Notes: generated by a model not told the origin, from the letters alone. Positions 16,633-29,702 are shown, counted from the first letter of the stretch. The stretch: 64,000 bases of DNA from Azospirillum baldaniorum (GCF_003119195.2 NZ_CP022253.1:1931001-1995000), one strand, 5' to 3'. Made by a program: numbers and translations.

Positions 16633-17541
16633 ATGAACGTTGGATTCATCGGTCTCGGCATCATGGGCCGCCCCATGGCCGGTCATCTGGCCGACGCCGG
16701 CCACACCCTGTTCGTCTACGACATCAACCCGGCTCCGGAAGACCTGCTCGCCAAGGGCGCCACGGCCTGCGGTTCCAGCCGCGAGGTGGCGCAGAAGGCC
16801 GACATCGTCTTCACGATGGTCCCCGACACCCCCCATGTGCAGGCCGCCCTGTTCGGCCCGAACGGCGTCGCCGAGGGGCTGTCCGCCGGCAAGATCGTCG
16901 TCGACATGTCCTCGATCTCCCCGATCGAGACCAAGGCCTTCGCCCAGCGCATCAACGAACTGGGCTGCGACTACCTCGACGCCCCGGTGTCCGGCGGCGA
17001 GGTCGGCGCCAAGGCCGCCTCGCTGACCATCATGGTCGGCGGTCCGGACAAGGCCTTCGAGACGGTGAAGCCGCTGTTCGAGAAGATGGGCAAGAACATC
17101 ACGCTGGTCGGCGGCAACGGCGACGGCCAGACGACGAAGGTCGCCAATCAGATCGTCGTCGCCCTGACCATCGAGGCGGTGGGCGAGGCCCTGCTGTTCG
17201 CGTCCAAGGCCGGCGCCGACCCGGCGAAGGTCCGTCAGGCCCTGATGGGCGGCTTCGCCTCCTCGCGCATTCTGGAGGTGCACGGCGAGCGCATGGTGAA
17301 GCGCACCTTCGATCCGGGCTTCCGAATCGAGCTGCACCAGAAGGACCTGAACCTCGCCCTGTCCGGCGCCCGCGCGCTCGGTGTGTCGCTGCCCAACACG
17401 GCGACCTGCCAGGAGCTGTTCAACGCCTGCGCCGCCCAGGGCGGCAAGGCGTGGGACCACTCCGGCATGGTCCGCGCGCTGGAGCTGCTCGCCAACCACG
17501 AGATCGGCCAGAACCACCGCGTGACCGAACCCGCGGAGTGA
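16633..17541 (+). CDS. glxR: tartronate semialdehyde reductase (2-hydroxy-3-oxopropionate reductase)
   Basis: 302 residues of the beta-hydroxyacid dehydrogenase family. NAD(P) binding: GFIGLGIMGRPMAGHLADAG. Substrate site: DAPVSGGEVGAKAASLTIM. Catalytic Lys: GQTTKVANQI. C-terminal helical domain: HQKDLNLALSGARALGVSLP. It reduces tartronate semialdehyde to D-glycerate, the third step after Gcl. The start has GAGGACA upstream and is 79 bp after hyi, consistent with co-transcription. Confidence 0.95.
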   Translation: MNVGFIGLGIMGRPMAGHLADAGHTLFVYDINPAPEDLLAKGATACGSSREVAQKADIVFTMVPDTPHVQAALFGPNGVAEGLSAGKIVVDMSSISPIETKAFAQRINELGCDYLDAPVSGGEVGAKAASLTIMVGGPDKAFETVKPLFEKMGKNITLVGGNGDGQTTKVANQIVVALTIEAVGEALLFASKAGADPAKVRQALMGGFASSRILEVHGERMVKRTFDPGFRIELHQKDLNLALSGARALGVSLPNTATCQELFNACAAQGGKAWDHSGMVRALELLANHEIGQNHRVTEPAE

Positions 17542-17547
17542 GGTTGT

Positions 17548-17691
17548 TTCCTTCTCCCTCTCCCGCCCCGGGAGAGGGAGGGGGCCATGCGCCGCATGGG
17601 AGGGTGAGGGTGCCGCCAAGAACACGAGACTGATCCTCGTACGGCCCTCACCCGCCCGCTTCGCGGGCACCCTCTCTCATGATGTGAGAGG
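17548..17691. repeat. CTCTCCC-rich interspersed repeat region
   Basis: Contains hairpin CTCCCTCTCCC / GGGAGAGGGAG at about 17552-17580, then imperfect complements (GGGAGGGTGAGGGTGCC, GGCCCTCACCCGCCC) and CCTCTCTCATGATGTGAGAGGG. No coding capacity. It resembles the noncoding repeats at 15.5 and 47 kb and fills most of the 258-bp spacer before glycerate kinase. Confidence 0.55.
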
Positions 17692-17799
17692 GATAAACGC
17701 CCTCCCCATTGCCCCCTGCGCCAAATTCGTTAGCATTCCCAGCACATGAGGACCGGCGCCGACGAACGGCGCGGCTCAGGGAAGGGACAGAACCGAACC

Positions 17800-19062
17800 A
17801 TGACGACCACCGATCCCCGCGCGCTCCTGACCGACATGTTCCGCGCCGCCGTCGCTTCGGCGCAGCCGGCGCTGTGCGTGCCGCCGCATCTTCCGGAACC
17901 GCCGAAGGGCCGCACGGTCGTCGTCGGTGCCGGCAAGGCCGCGGCCTCCATGGCGAAGGCGGTTGAGGATCACTGGAAGGGTCCGCTGTCCGGTCTGGTC
18001 GTCACCCGCTACGGCCACAACGTGCCCTGCGAGCGGATCGAGGTGGTCGAGGCGTCGCACCCCGTCCCCGACGAGGCCGGCCAGCAGGCGGCAAAGCGCA
18101 TCCTCGACATCGCCGCCTCGCTCGGCCCCGACGACCTGATGCTCTGCCTGATCTCCGGCGGCGGCTCCGCCCTGCTCGCCCTGCCCGCGCCCGGCATCTC
18201 CATGGCCGACAAGCAGGCGGTGTCCAAGGCGCTGCTCCGCTCCGGCGCGAACATCACCGAGATGAACTGCGTGCGCAAGCACCTGTCCGCCATCAAGGGC
18301 GGGCGACTGGCCGCGGCGACCAAGGCGCGGGTGGTCTCGCTGGTCATCTCCGACGTGCCGGGCGACGATCTGTCGGTGATCGCCTCCGGCCCCACCGTCC
18401 CCGACCCGACCAGCTACGCCGACGCGCTGGCCGTGCTGGAGAAATACGGGATCAGCCCGCCGCAGCCGGTCATGGACCATCTGCTGGCCGGGCGCGACGA
18501 GAGCCCGAAGCCCGGCGACCCGCGGTTGGAGCGCGTCAGCACGATCCTCGTCGCCACCCCGCAGATGGCGCTGGAGCGCGCGGCAGAGGTCGCCCGCAAG
18601 GCCGGCGTCACTCCGGTCATCCTCGGCAACGCGCTGGAGGGTGAGTCGCGCGAGGTGGCGCTCGTCCATGCCGGCATCGCCCGCCAGATCGTCGAGCACG
18701 ACCAGCCGGCGGCCAAGCCCTGCGTCCTGCTGTCCGGCGGCGAGACCACGGTGACCGTGCGCGGCAAGGGCCGCGGCGGGCGCAACGCCGAGTTCCTGCT
18801 GGCGCTGACCGTGGCGCTGGACGGGATGAAGGGCGTGCATGCCCTGGCCGCCGACACCGACGGCATCGACGGGACGGAGGACAACGCCGGCGCCCTGCTC
18901 TCCCCCGACACGCTGGCCCGCGCCGCCGAGGCCGGCGTCAACGCCAAGGAACGGCTGGCCGACAACGACGGCTACAGCTTCTTCAGCGCGCTCGGCGACC
19001 TGCTGGTGACCGGGCCGACCCTGACCAACGTCAACGACTTTCGCGCGGTTCTGGTCGTGTAA
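17800..19062 (+). CDS. gckA: glycerate 2-kinase, MOFRL type (GckA/TtuD family)
   Basis: 420 residues, the usual size for class II glycerate kinases. The N-terminal DUF4147 part has VVVGAGKAAASMAKAVE and LISGGGSALLALP; the C-terminal MOFRL part has LLSGGETTVTVRGKGRGGRN and the late ALAADTDGIDGTEDNAGAL. It phosphorylates D-glycerate to 2-phosphoglycerate, joining the glyoxylate route to the PEP node. Annotation as hydroxypyruvate reductase is common for this family but less likely here. ATG 17800 was chosen over 17746 because GAAGGGA lies just upstream and the family starts there. Confidence 0.9.
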   Translation: MTTTDPRALLTDMFRAAVASAQPALCVPPHLPEPPKGRTVVVGAGKAAASMAKAVEDHWKGPLSGLVVTRYGHNVPCERIEVVEASHPVPDEAGQQAAKRILDIAASLGPDDLMLCLISGGGSALLALPAPGISMADKQAVSKALLRSGANITEMNCVRKHLSAIKGGRLAAATKARVVSLVISDVPGDDLSVIASGPTVPDPTSYADALAVLEKYGISPPQPVMDHLLAGRDESPKPGDPRLERVSTILVATPQMALERAAEVARKAGVTPVILGNALEGESREVALVHAGIARQIVEHDQPAAKPCVLLSGGETTVTVRGKGRGGRNAEFLLALTVALDGMKGVHALAADTDGIDGTEDNAGALLSPDTLARAAEAGVNAKERLADNDGYSFFSALGDLLVTGPTLTNVNDFRAVLVV

Positions 19063-19086
19063 GCGGTGGGGCGCCGCCGGCCGATT

Positions 19087-19096
19087 TGATATATCA
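19087..19096. promoter_or_regulatory. GntR-type operator variant upstream of oxlT1
   Basis: Palindrome TGATATATCA, which fits the pattern TGRTATAYCA, 222 bp before the transporter gene. Confidence 0.4.
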
Positions 19097-19191
19097 CTTA
19101 CGGCCAGAGCGGCGCCCGCTCACGAAAATTTGTTGATGACTCCACGGATTATCCGCCACACTCACCGTCAAGGCATCACGAATATGGCGTC

Positions 19192-19201
19192 TGGCATGCC
19201 A
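19192..19201. promoter_or_regulatory. GntR-type operator upstream of oxlT1
   Basis: Palindrome TGGCATGCCA, 117 bp before the transporter gene and identical in its core to the copy before the TauE/SafE gene. Confidence 0.5.
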
Positions 19202-19317
19202 ACAGCATGCAGCCGGGCCGCCCCGTTCGAAGGATAAAGCGAAGCGGTCGGGCACCGAACGCACCCCGCGCGCGCCAGGACAAGAACGAGATAGCGGACC
19301 CATCCGGGAGGAACCAT

Positions 19318-20616
19318 ATGCGCCAAACCGGTGCGCAAAGCGCCCTGCCTGTCGGCGGGCGTTGGATGCAGTTGCTTGCCGGCGTCATCTGCATGTCGAT
19401 GATCGCCAATCTGCAGTACGGATGGACCCTCTTCGTCGAACCCATCGACGACAAGCACGGCTGGGGCCGTGCGGCCATCCAGGTGGCCTTCACCATCTTC
19501 ATCGTCACCGAAACATGGCTGGTGCCCGTCGAGGGCTGGTTCGTGGATCGCTTCGGCCCGCGGATCGTCGTGCTGTTCGGCTCGGTGCTCTGCGCCGCCT
19601 CCTGGGCGCTGAACGCGGTGGCGGACTCGCTGCTCGTGCTCTACGTCGCGGCGGCCATCGGCGGCATCGGGGCGGGCGCCGTCTACGGCACCTGCGTCGG
19701 CAACGCGCTGAAATGGTTTCCCGACCGGCGCGGTCTGGCCGCCGGCATCACCGCGGCGGGCTTCGGAGCCGGCTCCGCCCTGACGGTGGTGCCCATCGCC
19801 ACGATGATCGAGACCTCGGGCTACGAGGCGACCTTCATGGCCTTCGGGCTGGGACAGGGGCTGGTGGTCTTCGCGCTCGCCTGGCTGCTGGTCGCCCCGC
19901 CGTCCGCTCCGCTCGCCCGCGGCGGCTTCGCCACCCCGCCCGCGCAGCGGCAATACACGCCGAGCCAGATGGTCCGCACGCCGGTCTTCTGGGTCATGTA
20001 CGCCATGTTCGTGATGGTGGCCGGCGGCGGGCTGATGGCGACGGCCCAGCTCGGCCCGATCGCCCAGGATTTCGGGCTGGCCCACGCGCCGGTCAGCATC
20101 CTCGGCCTGACCCTGCCCGCCCTGACCTTCGCCCTGTCCATCGACCGGGTGCTGAACGGGCTGACGCGCCCCTTCTTCGGGTGGGTGTCCGACCACATCG
20201 GGCGCGAGAACACCATGTTCATCGCCTTCGCCATCGAGGCGGTGGGCATCGTCGCACTCAGCCTCTACGGCCGCGACCCGGTGGCCTTCGTGCTGCTGAC
20301 CGGTCTGGTCTTCTTCGCCTGGGGCGAGATCTACAGCCTGTTCCCGGCCTGCTGTGCCGACACCTTCGGGTCGAAGTTCGCCGCCAGCAACGCCGGCCTG
20401 CTCTACACCGCCAAGGGCACGGCGGCGCTGCTGATCCCCTTCGCCAACATCATCGCCGACGCGACGGGAAGCTGGCACGCCGTCTTCCTACTGGCCGCCG
20501 CGGTCAACGCGCTGGCCGCCGTGCTGGCGCTGTTCGTCCTGCGCCCGATGCGGAATCGCATGGCCGCCGAATCGCTGGACGCGCGCAGCGGCCGGAGCGT
20601 GACGGCAACGCCCTGA
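19318..20616 (+). CDS. OFA-family MFS transporter (oxalate/formate antiporter-like), copy 1
   Basis: 432 residues with 12 predicted membrane segments. MFS loop 2-3 motif: DRFGPRIVV. Loop 8-9 motif: GWVSDHIGREN. The OFA signature ANLQYGWTLFVEPI and LLYTAKGTAALL is present; the Lys in TM11 occupies the place of the substrate-binding Lys of OxlT, judged by pattern only. OFA carriers exchange dicarboxylate for formate at the inner membrane. It is close to copy 3 at 42.1 kb. A GGGAGG site precedes the ATG. It follows glycerate kinase and faces thiC across a terminator. Confidence 0.88.
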   Translation: MRQTGAQSALPVGGRWMQLLAGVICMSMIANLQYGWTLFVEPIDDKHGWGRAAIQVAFTIFIVTETWLVPVEGWFVDRFGPRIVVLFGSVLCAASWALNAVADSLLVLYVAAAIGGIGAGAVYGTCVGNALKWFPDRRGLAAGITAAGFGAGSALTVVPIATMIETSGYEATFMAFGLGQGLVVFALAWLLVAPPSAPLARGGFATPPAQRQYTPSQMVRTPVFWVMYAMFVMVAGGGLMATAQLGPIAQDFGLAHAPVSILGLTLPALTFALSIDRVLNGLTRPFFGWVSDHIGRENTMFIAFAIEAVGIVALSLYGRDPVAFVLLTGLVFFAWGEIYSLFPACCADTFGSKFAASNAGLLYTAKGTAALLIPFANIIADATGSWHAVFLLAAAVNALAAVLALFVLRPMRNRMAAESLDARSGRSVTATP

Positions 20617-20652
20617 CGCTCTTTTCCCCGCTTGGGGAAGGAGCCGAAGCGA

Positions 20653-20680
20653 GGGGACGCCCGCGAGGGCGTCCCCTTTT
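20653..20680. terminator. terminator between oxlT1 and thiC
   Basis: Hairpin GGGGACGCCC / GGGCGTCCCC with a TTTT tail on the plus strand. Confidence 0.8.
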
Positions 20681-20692
20681 CGATTCGGGAGG

Positions 20693-22760
<2,068 letters not shown>

Positions 22761-22854
22761 TCGCCATGCTGAACGATCCGCCCCACCCACGTCAATGCGA
22801 TTCACAGCGCGATTCACGGCGAATCCCGCCCGATCAATGCGCTTGGCGCGTTTC

Positions 22855-22878
22855 TGGTATCCATTATCTGGTATACAA
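22855..22878. promoter_or_regulatory. tandem GntR-type operators before the small membrane ORF
   Basis: Two copies, TGGTATCCAT at 22855-22864 and TGGTATACAA at 22869-22878, spaced 14 bp apart start to start. They lie 90-113 bp before the 62-codon ORF and on the far side of the thiC riboswitch. Confidence 0.6.
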
Positions 22879-22967
22879 AATCCTATTGCGCAGCCTGAGC
22901 CGGGCCGCTATGCTGCATCACAACAACAAGAAGCAACATCCCCTCCCGAGTGCCCGGAGCCCGTCCC

Positions 22968-23156
22968 ATGCTCGAATCCCAGATGATCGCCTTCGTCGCC
23001 CTGGCCGGACTGATGGGCCATGGCCTGACCCTGCTGATGCGGGAGGACGACGAGTGGAACGCCGATCCGCAGGACGAGCAGCCGGACGGTCTCTGGTCGT
23101 CGGACCGCTTCAACCAGTCCGGCGAGGGCCACAACCGTCCCTTCTTCCTGGAATGA
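22968..23156 (+). CDS. small single-pass membrane protein, possible transporter partner
   Basis: 62 residues. Residues 5-24 (QMIAFVALAGLMGHGLTLLM) form one hydrophobic helix; the rest is acidic and polar (REDDEWNADPQDEQPDG) and ends RPFFLE. No family was recognised. It is preceded by tandem operator copies and converges on the OFA transporter at 23.2-24.6 kb, separated by a terminator. A weak CGGAG site lies 9 bases before the ATG. A small accessory subunit for the transporter or a sensor protein is possible, but this rests only on context. Confidence 0.6.
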   Translation: MLESQMIAFVALAGLMGHGLTLLMREDDEWNADPQDEQPDGLWSSDRFNQSGEGHNRPFFLE

Positions 23157-23161
23157 AAGAA

Positions 23162-23190
23162 GGCCGCCGCGCGGGGTGCGCGCGGCGGCC
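23162..23190. terminator. terminator between the small ORF and oxlT2
   Basis: 11-bp stem GGCCGCCGCGC / GCGCGGCGGCC with a GGGGTGC loop between convergent genes. It lacks a strong T-tract. Confidence 0.6.
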
Positions 23191-23228
23191 GTCATTCGAG
23201 ACAAGAAACCTGAAGCTTCGCGGGCCGA

Positions 23229-24575
23229 TCAGTGGCCGGGCTGCACCGCCAGCCCACCCGCACCCTGCTGGGCGGCGAGTTCGGCGTTTCGGGCGTGATG
23301 CTTGCGCAACATGGGCCGCAGGACCGCGATGGCGCAGAAGGCCGCGATGAGGTCCATGGTGGCGCAGATGTAGAGCACGGTCGCCCAGGTGCCGGTGGCT
23401 TCCATCAGCAGGTTGCCCAGCGGGACCAGCAGGGCCGCGACGCCCTTGGCGCAGTACAGCACGCCGTAGATCTTCGCCGCATGCTTGGTGCCAAAGGTGT
23501 CCGCCGAAGTGGCGCTGAACAGGCTGTACACTTCGCCCCAGGCCAGGAACACCAGACCCGACAGGATCAGGAACATGATCGGGTCGTGGCCGAAGCGGCT
23601 GAGCATCAGGATGCCGAGGCCTTCGAAGGTGAAGGCGATGAACATGGTCGCTTCACGGCCGATGTGGTCGGAGACGAAGCCGAACAGCGGACGGGAGATG
23701 CCGTTCATCACGCGGTCGAGCATCAGCGCGAAGGGCAGAGCCGCCATGGTGATGCCGAACAGGCTGATCGGGGCTTCCTTCACGCCCAGATCGTGGGCGA
23801 TCACGCCGAGCTGGGCCACCGCCATCAGACCGCCCGAGACGGTGCAGATGAACATGAGCATCATGACCCAGAAGACCGGCGTCTGCAGCGCTTCCTTGAG
23901 CGTGTAGTCGCGGCGGGACTGCAGAACCTTGGTCGAGGCCTTGACCTGATCCTTCTGCGGAGCGCGCAGGAAGAAGGCGGCGATGAGGATGATCGTGCCC
24001 TGCAGCAGGCCGAACCAGAAGAAGGTCGCCTGATAGCCCGAGGAGTGGATCATGTTGGCGATCGGCAGGATCGTCACGGCCGAGCCGGCGCCGTAGCCGC
24101 CCGCGGTCAGGCCGACGGCGAGGCCGCGCTTGTCCGGGAACCACTTCAGGGCGCTGTTGACGCAGGTGGCGTAGACGCAGCCGACGCCGATGCCGCCGAT
24201 GGCCGAACCGACATAGAGCATGCCGAGCGAGCCGGCATAGCTGTCGATGATCCAGGAGAGGCCGGTCATCACGCCGCCGAAGGCGACGATGGCGCGGGGG
24301 CCGTAGCGGTCGATGAAGTAGCCTTCGATGGGGGTCAGCCAGGTCTGGACGACGACGAAGACGGTGAAGGCGGTCTGGATCGAAGCGCGGGTCCAGCCAT
24401 GGGTGGCCTGGATTTCCGGCACGAAGAGCGTCCAGGCATACTGGATGTTGGCCGCGGCCACCATGCAGACGATGCCGACGACGATCTGCATCCAGCGCGC
24501 GCCTTCGGAAATGGGCGCCTGCGAGCCGCCGGAACTGTTAAACGCTGGCCTCTGGGATTCTGTCGATCCAACCAT
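23229..24575 (-). CDS. OFA-family MFS transporter (oxalate/formate antiporter-like), copy 2
   Basis: 448 residues, 12 predicted membrane segments. Motifs: AANIQYAWTLFVPEIQ in TM1, IDRYGPRAIVAFGG in loop 2-3, GFVSDHIGREATMF in loop 8-9 and GVLYCAKGVAALLVP in TM11 with the conserved Lys. It is clearly more diverged than copies 1 and 3, which resemble each other, and is the closest of the three in layout to OxlT itself. GGGAGGGA precedes two neighbouring ATGs (24578 and 24575); the second gives better spacing. An operator palindrome lies about 200 bp upstream. Confidence 0.9.
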   Translation of the reverse strand: MVGSTESQRPAFNSSGGSQAPISEGARWMQIVVGIVCMVAAANIQYAWTLFVPEIQATHGWTRASIQTAFTVFVVVQTWLTPIEGYFIDRYGPRAIVAFGGVMTGLSWIIDSYAGSLGMLYVGSAIGGIGVGCVYATCVNSALKWFPDKRGLAVGLTAGGYGAGSAVTILPIANMIHSSGYQATFFWFGLLQGTIILIAAFFLRAPQKDQVKASTKVLQSRRDYTLKEALQTPVFWVMMLMFICTVSGGLMAVAQLGVIAHDLGVKEAPISLFGITMAALPFALMLDRVMNGISRPLFGFVSDHIGREATMFIAFTFEGLGILMLSRFGHDPIMFLILSGLVFLAWGEVYSLFSATSADTFGTKHAAKIYGVLYCAKGVAALLVPLGNLLMEATGTWATVLYICATMDLIAAFCAIAVLRPMLRKHHARNAELAAQQGAGGLAVQPGH

Positions 24576-24774
24576 CATTCCCTCCCGTGGGATTGCGACG
24601 CTTTGATACCGGGCATGAGGGTCCCCTTGAGCCGACGAGGCGGTGTCCGAGCGAACGTCCGCATCGCCGCGTCATGGGCGGCCTTGTTCCGTGCCGATGT
24701 GAGTCATGGTTCAATGATGAGCTGGAGAGCCGGTCACGCCGTCCCTGCGTTCGTGGCGCTCCAGATACGGCATA

Positions 24775-24784
24775 TGGTATGCCA
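24775..24784. promoter_or_regulatory. GntR-type operator upstream of oxlT2
   Basis: TGGTATGCCA within the wider sequence AGATACGGCATATGGTATGCCAG. It lies in the 372-bp spacer 24576-24947; I see nothing else in that spacer. Confidence 0.55.
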
Positions 24785-24947
24785 GAGACATGATTGTTGG
24801 CAACACGAACTTTTGGCGCGTTGCGCTTTTCATCCAAAAATTTTCCGGGCTTTCGAAATCCGCGCAGCCGGAAGGGTCAGCCCCACCTTGCGGGCGGGGC
24901 TTCGTGGCCTTCTCGCGATTGGATGAGCGAGGCGCCGACCGTCGGCT

Positions 24948-26165
24948 TCAGACGGCCGCGGACGCGGCGCGGGACGAGGCCGTGACGGCAAGCGCCGCGA
25001 TGGCCGCCGCCAGCGGCACGAAGGACACCCAGAGCACCGAATCCCAGCCGAACGCCGCCAGCAGTCCGCCGGACGCGAAGGACCCCACCGCCATCGTGCC
25101 GAACACGATGAAGTCGTTGAGCGATTGCACCTGGGTCTTCTCTTCCGGCCGATGGCACTCCAGAACGAGCGCGGAGGCCCCGAGGAAGCCGAAGTTCCAG
25201 CCGACGCCCAGCAGGATCAGGCTGACCCAGAAATGCGCCACGCCGATGCCCCCCAGCCCGACCACAGCGGAGGCGGCGATCAGGCCCAGCCCGGCGAACA
25301 CGATGCGCGACGCGCCGAACCGCTCGACCAGACGCCCGGTGACGAAGCTCGGGGCGTACATAGCGATGACGTGCCATTGCAGGCCGAGGTTGGACACCTC
25401 CTGCGACAGGCCGCACAACCGCATCGCCAGCGGGGCGGCGGTCATGATGAAGTTCATCAGAAGGTAGGAGACGACTCCGCACAGCGCGGCGGTGATGAAT
25501 CGCGGCTGGCGGACGATGATGCCGAGCGGGCGGCCTCCGGCGGCTTCGGCGGCGGTCGGCATGGGCAGCCGCACGCCGGCCAGCACCAGCGCGGACAGCG
25601 CCGCCACGGCGGCCTGGGCGAGGAAGGTCGCCAGGAACAGATGCGGCGGCCAGACGTCCATCGTGAGGGTGACGAGCTGCGGCCCGATGACCCCGGCGAA
25701 CACCCCGCCGGCCATCACCGCCGACATGGCCCGCGGGCGCCGTTCCGGTTCGACGCAATCGGTCGCGGCGAAGCGGAAGGACAGGACCACGGCGGCGTAG
25801 GCGCCCCCGGGAATCATCGCCGCGCAGAACAGCCAGAAGCTCCCCAGAATCACCGCCAGAGCGGACAGCAGCCCGACGAGCACACCGCAGCCCGTCCCCG
25901 CCAGGAAGGCGGCGCGCCGCCCGTGCCGCCGGGCGATGGCACCGGCGGGAATGGTGCAGACCGCCATGCCCACGACGAAGACGGAGAGCGGCATCGTGGC
26001 CAGCGCCGGGCTCGGCGCCAGCGTGTTCCCGACGATGGCCCCCGTCGCATAGACGACCACAGCGTTGGCGCCGGCCAGCGCCTGCGCGGTCGCCAGCCGC
26101 AGAACGTTCGCCGTCCCGTGAGGGTAAAGGCCCTGTGCATGAGGGGTGGGGTCGGCTTGGCTCAT
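24948..26165 (-). CDS. MFS transporter, drug or metabolite exporter type
   Basis: 405 residues with about 12 hydrophobic segments and typical loop motifs (ARRHGRRAAFLAG after TM2; GRLVERFGASRIVF after TM8). It is not of the OFA type. The substrate cannot be named. It is transcribed away from the MetR-like LysR gene 104 bp distant, the usual layout of a regulator with its target. An amino acid or sulfur compound would fit a MetR-like regulator, but this is weak inference. Confidence 0.82.
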   Translation of the reverse strand: MSQADPTPHAQGLYPHGTANVLRLATAQALAGANAVVVYATGAIVGNTLAPSPALATMPLSVFVVGMAVCTIPAGAIARRHGRRAAFLAGTGCGVLVGLLSALAVILGSFWLFCAAMIPGGAYAAVVLSFRFAATDCVEPERRPRAMSAVMAGGVFAGVIGPQLVTLTMDVWPPHLFLATFLAQAAVAALSALVLAGVRLPMPTAAEAAGGRPLGIIVRQPRFITAALCGVVSYLLMNFIMTAAPLAMRLCGLSQEVSNLGLQWHVIAMYAPSFVTGRLVERFGASRIVFAGLGLIAASAVVGLGGIGVAHFWVSLILLGVGWNFGFLGASALVLECHRPEEKTQVQSLNDFIVFGTMAVGSFASGGLLAAFGWDSVLWVSFVPLAAAIAALAVTASSRAASAAV

Positions 26166-26269
26166 ATCGGTGTCCGGGAATCGTTCGGTGATGGTTGCCC
26201 CACACCTACCGACCCGCCATCATGAATAAAAATGGTATGTTCTCATGATTGGATGAATGGGGATCATGA

Positions 26270-27154
26270 ATGCTTGACCGCCAGATTCTCGCGATCCTGC
26301 GGGAGGTGGATCGGGCGGGCAGCGTCACCGCCGCCGAACGCCTGAACCTCAGCCAGTCGGCGCTGAGCCACACGGTGCGCAAGTTCGAGGAGCGCTGCGG
26401 CGTGGAGATCTGGATGAAGAAGGGGCGCAGCCTCCGTTTCACCCAGGCCGGGCAGCATCTTCTGTCTCTGGCGCAGCGCCTGTTGCCGCAGTTCGAGCAC
26501 GCCGAACGGGTTCTCGCCGACTTCGCGGCGGGACGCCGCGGCGCGCTGCGGGCGGGCATGGAATGCCACCCATGCCAAGCCTGGCTGATGCGGATGACCG
26601 CCCGCTACCTCACGCAATGGCCGGACGTGGATGTCGACGTCCGCACCGCCTTCCGTTTCGACGGCTTGGCGGCGCTGCTCGACAACGAGATCGATCTGCT
26701 GGTCACGCCCGACCCCATCGAAACCCCCGACGTGCTGTTCACGCCAGTCTTCGACTATGAGCTGGTCCTCGTGGTGCATGGGGCGCATCCGCTTGCCGCG
26801 CGCGGCGTGGCGCGGCCCGAGGACCTGCGCGCGGAGGAGCTGATCACCGTCCCGGTCGGCCTGGAGCGGCTGGACGTCTACACCCGCTTCCTCGTCCCGG
26901 CGCACTGCCGGCCGCTCCGCCACAAGACGGCGGAGACGACCGACCTGATGCTCCAGCTCGTCGCCGCCCGGCGTGGGGTCACCGTCCTGCCGGACTGGCT
27001 GGTGCGGGAGGACGGTGCCGGCCTGCCCGTCCGCTGCGTGCGGCTGGGGAACGAAGGGATCGGCAAGAGCATTCATCTCGGCGTGCGCCGCGGCGAGGAG
27101 AGCGTGGATTACATCGCCGGCTTCCTTGCCCTCGCGCGAGCAGCGGATCAATAA
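26270..27154 (+). CDS. LysR-family regulator, MetR-like
   Basis: 294 residues. The N-terminal winged helix contains VTAAERLNLSQSALSHTVRKFEE. The effector domain is close to E. coli MetR by eye: MECHPCQAWLMRM corresponds to IECHSCIQWL, PVFDYELVLVVHGAHPLA to PMFDYEVRLVLAPDHPLA, and MLQLVAARRGVTVLPDWLV to LIQMVAARMGIAALPHWVV. MetR binds homocysteine and controls methionine genes. No met biosynthesis gene lies nearby; the target is probably the divergent MFS gene. The ATG overlaps a GGGGATCATG ribosome site. Confidence 0.87.
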   Translation: MLDRQILAILREVDRAGSVTAAERLNLSQSALSHTVRKFEERCGVEIWMKKGRSLRFTQAGQHLLSLAQRLLPQFEHAERVLADFAAGRRGALRAGMECHPCQAWLMRMTARYLTQWPDVDVDVRTAFRFDGLAALLDNEIDLLVTPDPIETPDVLFTPVFDYELVLVVHGAHPLAARGVARPEDLRAEELITVPVGLERLDVYTRFLVPAHCRPLRHKTAETTDLMLQLVAARRGVTVLPDWLVREDGAGLPVRCVRLGNEGIGKSIHLGVRRGEESVDYIAGFLALARAADQ

Positions 27155-27172
27155 GCAAGTGAGCAAAAAAAT

Positions 27173-27196
27173 GGCCGTGCTGTTTCCAGCACGGCC
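27173..27196 (-). terminator. distal terminator of the sucCD transcript
   Basis: 10-bp stem GGCCGTGCTG / CAGCACGGCC, loop TTTC. On the minus strand the stem is followed by ATTTTTTT. It also lies just after the LysR stop codon. Confidence 0.75.
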
Positions 27197-27370
27197 AGTG
27201 ATTTCGAGAGGCTCGCATAAATGCAGAGCAACAACCCGCCCGATACAAAGGGTGAAGCACCCTGTGCAAGAACAAGATGGCTGGTCAGACCACTCGCCGC
27301 AATGCCTCTTTTTCAGCTTTCCACATTGCGGAAACAGTCCCCTTCCCTGACCGAATACACAACAAAGAAG

Positions 27371-27390
27371 ACCGCGCCGTTGCCGGCGCG
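27371..27390 (-). terminator. proximal terminator of sucCD
   Basis: Stem CCGCGCC / GGCGCGG about 40 bp past the sucD stop, followed on the minus strand by TCTTCTTTGTTG. The flanks resemble those of the distal terminator (GGCCAGT then a TTTCG/CTTCGG stretch), which suggests a local duplication. The 180 bp between the two terminators holds no recognised feature. Confidence 0.65.
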
Positions 27391-27430
27391 GCCAGTCACT
27401 TCGGGGAAACACCACTGCGAAGAAAACAGA

Positions 27431-28306
<876 letters not shown>

Positions 28307-28307
28307 C

Positions 28308-29504
<1,197 letters not shown>

Positions 29505-29702
29505 GGCTGTCTTCGGGTGTTTAAAATGGAAGGGTGCGGGGCGCAGGCCGGCATCGGCGCTGACGCTTTCCGCGCCGGCACCCTGCGTCCTGTGCTGAAT
29601 CCGTGGAAGAATAACGGTGTGAGCCTGCGGCTCACCGGATGTGTGCGTCAACGCCCCCGCTCTTCGGGACTGCGTGCGCCTGTTATCCGTGCTGCGTGGA
29701 GC

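Noticed and set aside
13707..16676. 989-codon minus-strand ORF across gcl and hyi
   Set aside because: It is antisense to two well-supported genes, with composition typical of a shadow frame and no motif.
26254..26266. MetR box TGAATGGGGATCA
   Set aside because: It has one mismatch to the MetR consensus half and overlaps the ribosome site of the LysR gene, so the match may be chance.
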